This document shows positions 6,296 to 10,852 of a DNA stretch of 10,852 bases, piece after piece. Every line of letters starts with the position of its first letter. Position 1 is the stretch's first letter. The notes under the pieces are model-generated. The model worked only from the letters and a program-made list of their open reading frames with translations. It did no database searches and was not told the origin of the DNA. The translations under genes and the position numbers were made by a program. Origin of the DNA: JBBPYA01 sp038200385 (lineage in GTDB: Bacteria; Actinomycetota; Actinomycetes; Mycobacteriales; Geodermatophilaceae); assembly GCA_038200385.1 (NCBI GenBank), contig JBBPYA010000241.1, positions 1 through 10,852 of the forward strand, in the 5' to 3' direction.

Positions 6296-7210
6296 TCAGA
6301 AGTACCCTTCCCGCTTGCGATCCTCCATGGAAGCTTCCGTCGTCCGGTCGTCGGCGCGGGTCGCGCCGCGCTCGGTGAGCCGCGACGCCGACACCTCCAC
6401 GATGATGTCCGGGACCGTGGTGGCACTGGACTCGACGGCCCCGGTGACGGTCATGTCCCCGACCGTCCGGTAGCGGACGGTCACCGTCTCCACGGTGTCG
6501 CCGTCCCGCGGTGGTGTCCAGGGCCCGACCGCCATCAGCATGTCTGCGCGACGGAACACCTCGCGCTGGTGCGCGAAGTAGATGCTCGGCAGCGGCACCT
6601 GGGCGTGCTCGATGTACTGCCAGATGTCGGTTTCGGTCCAGTTCGACAGCGGGAACGCGCGGATGTGCTCGCCCTGGTGGTGCCGCCCGTTGTACAGCGA
6701 CCACAGCTCCGGGCGCTGCCCCTTGGGATCCCATTGCCCGAACTCGTCGCGGAAGCTGAACACACGCTCCTTGGCGCGCGCCTTTTCCTCGTCCCTCCTT
6801 GCACCACCGAACGCCGCGTCGTAACGGTTGTCGGTGATGCAGCGCAGCAGGGCCTCGGTCTGCAACGTGTTGCGGGAGGAGTGCTCGCCGGGCAGTTCGG
6901 TGACCCAGCCGGCGTCGATGGAGGCTTGGACGCTGGCGACGACCAGCCGCAGCCCGAGCATCTCCACGACCTTGTCGCGGTAGGCCACCACCTCGGGAAA
7001 GTTGTGCCCGGTATCGACGTGCATGACCGGGAACGGGATGGGTGCGGGCGCGAACGCCCGCTTGGCCAGCCACAGCATGACCGCGGAGTCCTTGCCTCCG
7101 GAGAACAGCATCACCGGGCGTTCGAACTCTGCGGCGACCTCGCGGACGATGTGGATGCCTTCGGCCTCCAGCGAATCCAGCTGGGAAAGCTGGTACGTCG
7201 GGACGGTCAA
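6296..7210 (-). CDS. cysD: Sulfate adenylyltransferase small subunit
   Basis: CysD is the catalytic ATP-pyrophosphatase-type subunit of ATP sulfurylase. The PP-loop SGGKDS (37-42), HVDTGHNFPE (64-73) and GGARRDEEKAR (135-145) are intact, and the C-terminus ends in the usual EDRKREGYF. I place the start at a TTG (7208-7210), because AGAGGAA lies 5 bases upstream (7216-7222) and the resulting 304-residue protein begins at TYQLSQLDSLEAE, where homologues begin. The longer frame reaching 7393 would overlap the end of ugd and adds residues unlike the family. It follows ugd by 109 bases and leads directly into cysN. A rare TTG start may limit expression. Confidence 0.95.
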   Translation of the reverse strand: MTVPTYQLSQLDSLEAEGIHIVREVAAEFERPVMLFSGGKDSAVMLWLAKRAFAPAPIPFPVMHVDTGHNFPEVVAYRDKVVEMLGLRLVVASVQASIDAGWVTELPGEHSSRNTLQTEALLRCITDNRYDAAFGGARRDEEKARAKERVFSFRDEFGQWDPKGQRPELWSLYNGRHHQGEHIRAFPLSNWTETDIWQYIEHAQVPLPSIYFAHQREVFRRADMLMAVGPWTPPRDGDTVETVTVRYRTVGDMTVTGAVESSATTVPDIIVEVSASRLTERGATRADDRTTEASMEDRKREGYF

Positions 7211-7319
7211 CGACGTTCCTCTCGTGTGGTGCCGCTCGGGTCGGCCGGGCAGCCTCGGGACCGTGCAGAGCGTAGCCAGCCGGCGGCCCGCGCGGACGTA
7301 GTGGGTTGGGGGTGCGGCA

Positions 7320-8648
7320 CTATCGACGACCCAGCGCGCGGTAGCTCCAACCGGCTTCCCGCCAGGTGCGGGCGTCCAGCGCGTTGCGTCCATCGACGAT
7401 CCGACAGTGCGCGACGACGGGGTTGAGACTGGCTGGGTCCAGGCTACGGAACTCCGACCATTCGGTCAGATGCAGGATGAGATCAGCCTGCTCGGCGGCT
7501 GCCGCGGCGCTGTCGGCGTACCGCAGATCGGGGTAGCTCCGGCGGGCGTTTGCCATCGCCTGCGGGTCGTACACCGCGACCAGCGCGCCCCGCGAGCGCA
7601 ACGTCGTCGCCACGTCCAGCGCGGGCGAGTCGCGGATGTCGTCGGAGTTCGGCTTGAACGCCGCCCCCCACACCGCGATTGTCGCGCCGTCGACCTGACC
7701 GCCCAGTTCTTCGGTGGCCAGATCCACGGTGCGGGCCCGGCGTCGCATGTTGATCGAGTCGACCTCCCGCAGGAAGGACACCGCCTGGACGACGCCGAGT
7801 TCGTCGGCGCGGGCCATGAACGCCCTGATGTCCTTGGGGAGGCATCCGCCGCCGAACCCCAGGCCGGCGTGCAGGAAGCGGGGACCGATCCGGGCGTCGT
7901 GGCCCAGCGCCTCGGCCAGGGTATGCACGTCGCCGCCGGTGACCTCGCAGATCTCGGCCATCGCGTTGATGAAGGAGATCTTGGTGGCCAGGAAGGAGTT
8001 CGCGGCGACCTTGACCAGCTCGGCGGTCGCGAAGTCGGTGACGACCACCGGGCATCCGGCGTCGATGATCCGCCGGTACACCGCGCGCAGCGTCGCCTCC
8101 GCCGTGTCGCTCTGCACGCCGAAGACGAGCCGGTCCGGTTGCAGGGTGTCCTTGACCGCGGTGCCCTCGCGAAGGAACTCCGGGTTCCAGGCCAGGTCGA
8201 TGTCGGCCCCCGGCCGGGCCCGGGTCTGCAGCAGCGTGGCCAGTTCTGCCGCGCTCCCGGAGGGCACCGTCGACTTCCCAACGACGAGTGCGGTCCCGCT
8301 CAGGTGTACGGCGAGGGAGGCGATGCTCGAGTGCACGTAGCGCATCTCGGTCGCATCGCCGCCGGTCTGTTGCGGCGTCCCGACGCACACGAAATGGACG
8401 TCGGCGTGGGCGGCCACGTCGACGTAGGACGTGGTGAAACGCAGTCGTCCGCCGTCCAGCCCCCGGCGCAGCAGTTCGGGCAGGCCGGGCTCGAAGAACG
8501 GCACCTCACCACGGTTGAGCCGGGCGACCTTGGCCGCGTCGACGTCCACACCGATCACGTCGTGGCCGAGCTCGGCCATCCCGGCGGCGTGCGTCGCCCC
8601 GAGGTAGCCGGTGCCAACCACGGAGATCCGCAGCGGCGTCTCAGTCAT
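7320..8648 (-). CDS. ugd: UDP-glucose 6-dehydrogenase
   Basis: Ugd oxidises UDP-glucose twice with NAD+ to UDP-glucuronate, the precursor of uronic-acid residues in capsules and exopolysaccharides. The 442-residue protein is full length for the family. The N-terminal NAD domain has VVGTGYLG (10-17). The active-site motifs are NPEFLREG (155-162), ELVKVAANSF with Lys213 and Asn217, and GFGGGCLPKD (264-273) with the catalytic Cys269. The C-terminal domain starts near WGAAFKPNSDDIRDSPALDV. ATG at 8646-8648 is supported by GAAGGG 6 bases upstream. UDP-mannose or UDP-HexNAc dehydrogenases are close relatives, so the exact sugar is a family-level call. It lies 118 bases after the glycosylphosphotransferase gene and before cysD, linking polysaccharide precursor supply to sulfate activation. 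Confidence 0.93.
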   Translation of the reverse strand: MTETPLRISVVGTGYLGATHAAGMAELGHDVIGVDVDAAKVARLNRGEVPFFEPGLPELLRRGLDGGRLRFTTSYVDVAAHADVHFVCVGTPQQTGGDATEMRYVHSSIASLAVHLSGTALVVGKSTVPSGSAAELATLLQTRARPGADIDLAWNPEFLREGTAVKDTLQPDRLVFGVQSDTAEATLRAVYRRIIDAGCPVVVTDFATAELVKVAANSFLATKISFINAMAEICEVTGGDVHTLAEALGHDARIGPRFLHAGLGFGGGCLPKDIRAFMARADELGVVQAVSFLREVDSINMRRRARTVDLATEELGGQVDGATIAVWGAAFKPNSDDIRDSPALDVATTLRSRGALVAVYDPQAMANARRSYPDLRYADSAAAAAEQADLILHLTEWSEFRSLDPASLNPVVAHCRIVDGRNALDARTWREAGWSYRALGRR

Positions 8649-8766
8649 GCGTGGCCCTTCTCGGTTTCGGGTGGTTCCGGCAGGCGTGGCAGCACCCGGA
8701 CGCCAGCCAGCGTCTCGCCGCAGGGTAGGCCGAGCGGGGGAGACGGCGCCGCGGCGTTCGATCGGG

Positions 8767-10269
8767 TCAGTAGGCCCCGGAGCCGGACAGTACGGCGCGG
8801 ACGGTCTTCGCCAAAATCAGGACGTCACCGAAGAACGACCAGTTCTCCACGTAGTAGAGGTCTAGGCGGACGGTGTCCTCCCAGGACAGATCCGACCGGC
8901 CGCTGATCTGCCACAACCCAGTGATTCCCGGCCGGACCAGCAGTCGCCGGCGCACGTCGTGGCCGTACTGACTCACCTCGCTCGGCAGTGGGGGGCGCGG
9001 CCCCACCAGGCTCATCTGCCCGGCGACGACATTGAACAGCTGCGGCAGCTCGTCCAGCGAACTGCGCCGCAGGAACTTGCCGACCCGGGTGATCCGCGGG
9101 TCCTTGCGCACCTTGAACAGGATGTCGTCGTACTCGTTGAGGTTGCGCATGCTCTCAATGCGCTTGTCCGCGTCGACGACCATCGAGCGGAACTTCCAGC
9201 AGCGGAATTCCTCGCCGTTGGTCCCGACCCGGATCTGCCGGAAGAACACCGGGCCGCCGTCGCCGAGTTTGATGGCGGCGGCCAGGGCCAACAGGACCGG
9301 GCTGAGCAGGGTGATCATGGCGACCGCCGAGACTCGGTCGAAGGCGGTCTTGGACAGCCGGCGCAGCCCGGAAAATTCCGGCTCTCGGACATGCAGCAGA
9401 GGGAGCCCGGCCACCGGCCGCATCTGGATGCGAGGACCGGCCACGTCGGTGAGGCTGGGAACGACCAGCATCTCGACGCCGACGCCCTCGAGCGACCAGG
9501 CGAGCCGACGCAGGAACGACGTCCCCGACCCGGACACGGCCGTCACCGCGACGGTATCGGCATGCAGGGACCGGGCTACCGCCGGGACGTCGTTCAGGCC
9601 ACCGAAGACCGGGATGTCTTGAGCCGGCGGGAAGTCCTCGTCGTACGTCGGCAGGCAGGCGCCCACGACGGCGTACCCGAGGTAGGACTCCCGGCGCAGC
9701 ACCGACACGAGTTGCTCGACGTGCTCGTGGTCTCCGACGACGAGCACCCGGCGCACGAGGTGACCGTGCTCGCGCTGGCGGTGCAACCACTTGCGCGCGA
9801 CCGTCCGGCCGAGTACCAGTCCCGCGGCGCCCACCGGGAAGGCCACCGCGAGAAAGCCCCGCGCCACGTCGATCCGGCCCAGGTAGCAGACGATGGCCAC
9901 CGCGCCGGCGAGCAGGAAGGTGCTCTTCAAGACCCGCTTGTACTCATCCAACCCGACGCCGAGTACACCGCGGCGGTAGGCCCCGCGCAGGGCCAGCATC
10001 AACAGCCAGAGCCCGGCCAGGGCCAGCGCGACGATCGTGTACTTCACTCCGGACAGCGGCTCCGTCGGGGGTCCGCCGACGACGACGCGGGGATCGGCGA
10101 AGCGCACCCGCTTGGCCAGGAACAGCGCGCCGATCGCAACTACGGCGTCCAACAGCAGGATCATGAAGACGTGGGAGGTCATCTGCGAGGAGCGCAGCCC
10201 AGGATTCACGTCTGACGTGGTGACCCGGGCGGCGTCCAGGGCATAATCGCCCCGGGACAGCGTGTCCAC
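8767..10269 (-). CDS. Polyprenyl glycosylphosphotransferase (exopolysaccharide initiation)
   Basis: This membrane enzyme transfers a sugar-1-phosphate from a UDP-sugar to undecaprenyl phosphate, the first step of repeat-unit synthesis (WbaP/WcaJ/CpsE type). The 500 residues contain four N-terminal helices (about 32-52, 77-94, 115-131, 138-156). A cytosolic Rossmann-like domain follows from about 172 (RRVLVVGD). The catalytic phosphoglycosyltransferase domain runs from about 308. It shows the membrane re-entrant segment with Ser323-Pro324, FRCWKFRSM, the catalytic Asp406-Glu407 pair in SSLDELPQL, SLVGPRPP (to 427) and PGITGLWQISGRSDLSW. The start is GTG at 10267-10269 with GGAGGG 4 bases upstream; an internal ATG 29 codons later lacks this support. 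The sugar, glucose or galactose or an N-acetyl derivative, cannot be read from sequence. It appears to begin the transcription unit that runs into ugd and cysDNQ. Confidence 0.95.
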   Translation of the reverse strand: MDTLSRGDYALDAARVTTSDVNPGLRSSQMTSHVFMILLLDAVVAIGALFLAKRVRFADPRVVVGGPPTEPLSGVKYTIVALALAGLWLLMLALRGAYRRGVLGVGLDEYKRVLKSTFLLAGAVAIVCYLGRIDVARGFLAVAFPVGAAGLVLGRTVARKWLHRQREHGHLVRRVLVVGDHEHVEQLVSVLRRESYLGYAVVGACLPTYDEDFPPAQDIPVFGGLNDVPAVARSLHADTVAVTAVSGSGTSFLRRLAWSLEGVGVEMLVVPSLTDVAGPRIQMRPVAGLPLLHVREPEFSGLRRLSKTAFDRVSAVAMITLLSPVLLALAAAIKLGDGGPVFFRQIRVGTNGEEFRCWKFRSMVVDADKRIESMRNLNEYDDILFKVRKDPRITRVGKFLRRSSLDELPQLFNVVAGQMSLVGPRPPLPSEVSQYGHDVRRRLLVRPGITGLWQISGRSDLSWEDTVRLDLYYVENWSFFGDVLILAKTVRAVLSGSGAY

Positions 10270-10336
10270 TTAACCCTCCGCGCCTGGTCACCGGCCCCGG
10301 GGCAACCTGCAATCCTGATACAACAAGACCGCCAGG

Positions 10337-10366
10337 ATCGTAAGGGCCACGGCTTGTCGCGAGCAA
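10337..10366 (-). promoter_or_regulatory. Candidate promoter for the glycosylphosphotransferase-ugd-cys unit
   Basis: On the minus strand TTGCTC (10366-10361) is followed after 18 bases by TACGAT (10342-10337). This would give a leader of about 60 bases before the GTG start. It lies at the edge of an AT-richer island (10361-10391) that stands out from the GC-rich surroundings. An inverted repeat, ATCCTG (10312-10317) and CAGGAT (10333-10338), overlaps the -10 and the leader. Confidence 0.35.
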
Positions 10367-10369
10367 TTG

Positions 10370-10380
10370 ATTGTGACAAT
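10370..10380. promoter_or_regulatory. 11-bp palindrome upstream of the candidate promoter
   Basis: ATTGTGACAAT is a perfect dyad (ATTGT, G, ACAAT) in an AT-rich island just upstream of the candidate -35 for the minus-strand unit. Its placement suits an activator or repressor site. No regulator gene is present in the window to pair it with. Confidence 0.35.
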
Positions 10381-10466
10381 TCGTTAGCCTATCGGTGCGT
10401 AAGGTCACCCGAAAGCTCCCGCGGTGTCCTGTGTTGGTCTGTTTGGGAGGTTCCCGGTCACCTGCC

Positions 10467-10480
10467 CGGGCACGTGCCCG
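10467..10480. promoter_or_regulatory. 14-bp perfect palindrome in the intergenic gap
   Basis: CGGGCACGTGCCCG is self-complementary and overlaps a second palindrome, TGCCCGGGCA (10463-10472). It lies 76 bases past the stop of the sulfotransferase-like gene. It could be the stem of a terminator for that gene, lacking a T-run, or a protein-binding site. Confidence 0.3.
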
Positions 10481-10555
10481 CCCGACCTGCGGCCCGCACG
10501 GTGACACCCGGTACGCAGCGCCTGTTCCGGCGCGGCAGCGGGGGAAGACACGTCC

Positions 10556-10852
10556 TCAGTGCTGGTACTGCTGAAGCCACCGCGGTGCCGGTACCGGTCC
10601 GAGCAGGTCGGCCAGCTGTTGCAGGTCCTCCGCGAACACCGGCCCGAGCCGTCCCCGGGCCTGGTCGGCCACGCTGGTCGGACGCAGCGAGTGCCGCCGG
10701 ACGAACTCCCGGAAGCCGAAACTCGTCGCCTGCTTGACCAGCTGACGAAGGGGTTCGATGGTGGTGGCCCACTGGATCGCCCTCGTCACCGGAGCCAGCC
10801 GCGGCGTGCCGGAGACGTTCACCCGGGAGATCCCTACGGACTCCTGGGGATG
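10556..10852 (-). CDS. Probable sulfotransferase, C-terminal 98 residues (5' end beyond window)
   Basis: A minus-strand frame is open from the right edge to a TGA at 10556-10558. Its pattern is that of the C-terminal end of PAPS-dependent sulfotransferases: RVNVSGTPR near the start, then helices rich in Leu and Arg, then a Phe-Ala-Glu-Asp-Leu segment leading to LADLLGPVPAPRWL, comparable to the family's usual ending in which a helix runs into a Leu-Leu-Gly then a Trp. The PAPS-binding loops and catalytic residue would lie upstream, outside the window, so the call rests on this tail and on the cysDNC-cysQ neighbours. In-frame GTG codons such as 10820-10822 are internal. If right, it transfers sulfate from PAPS to a glycan or lipid and releases PAP, the substrate of CysQ. 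A methyl- or glycosyltransferase tail cannot be fully excluded. Confidence 0.55.
   Translation of the reverse strand, partial: HPQESVGISRVNVSGTPRLAPVTRAIQWATTIEPLRQLVKQATSFGFREFVRRHSLRPTSVADQARGRLGPVFAEDLQQLADLLGPVPAPRWLQQYQH

Noticed and set aside
3632..7210. Reading the cys genes as ordinary assimilatory sulfate reduction
   Set aside because: No PAPS/APS reductase or sulfite reductase lies in the window, while cysC, cysQ and polysaccharide genes do. Not excluded genome-wide, but the local context favours sulfation.
7211..7393. N-terminal extension of CysD
   Set aside because: It overlaps the ugd end and is unlike CysD. TTG at 7210 has a good ribosome binding site and the homologous start.
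6242..7426. 394-codon plus-strand frame opposite cysD
   Set aside because: Shadow of the cysD frame; no motif.
10354..10737. Plus-strand frame across the right-hand intergenic gap
   Set aside because: Low-complexity Arg/Ala/Pro translation antisense to the sulfotransferase-like tail, with no clear ribosome binding site.
1..10852. Mobile element, CRISPR array, tRNA or toxin-antitoxin module
   Set aside because: No transposase or integrase, no regularly spaced repeats, no tRNA-like fold and no small paired genes were seen on either strand.

Overview
The window is very GC-rich, with strong G/C preference at third codon positions and frequent GTG and TTG starts. This points to a high-GC actinomycete; genus cannot be fixed from the sequence. 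No tRNA, rRNA, CRISPR array, transposase or phage gene was seen.

Layout. Positions 1-323 hold nothing I can assign. A beta-propeller glycosidase-like gene (324-about 1585, minus) is broken by at least one frameshift. A divergent control region (1586-1759) leads into an LCP-family ligase (1760-2884, plus). This converges with a low-molecular-weight tyrosine phosphatase (2891-3469, minus). A second divergent region with a concentric dyad leads into cysC (3632-4174, plus). From the right edge a long minus-strand series runs leftward: the 3' end of a probable sulfotransferase (10556-10852), a 286-base promoter-bearing gap, a polyprenyl glycosylphosphotransferase (8767-10269), UDP-glucose dehydrogenase (7320-8648), cysD (6296-7210), cysN (5044-6294) and cysQ (4218-4976). 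The series meets cysC at a hairpin (4181-4217).

How the genes fit together. CysD and CysN make APS from sulfate and ATP. CysC turns APS into PAPS. A sulfotransferase uses PAPS, and CysQ clears the PAP by-product. The interleaved genes are polysaccharide genes: the glycosylphosphotransferase starts a repeat unit on undecaprenyl phosphate, Ugd supplies UDP-glucuronate, the phosphatase is of the kind that tunes capsule export, and LCP enzymes attach lipid-linked glycans to peptidoglycan. No sulfite or PAPS reductase lies in the window. The best reading is one edge of a locus for a sulfated, uronic-acid-containing, possibly wall-anchored surface polysaccharide with its own PAPS supply and recycling. 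Individual enzyme calls are firm; the pathway is an inference from gene order.
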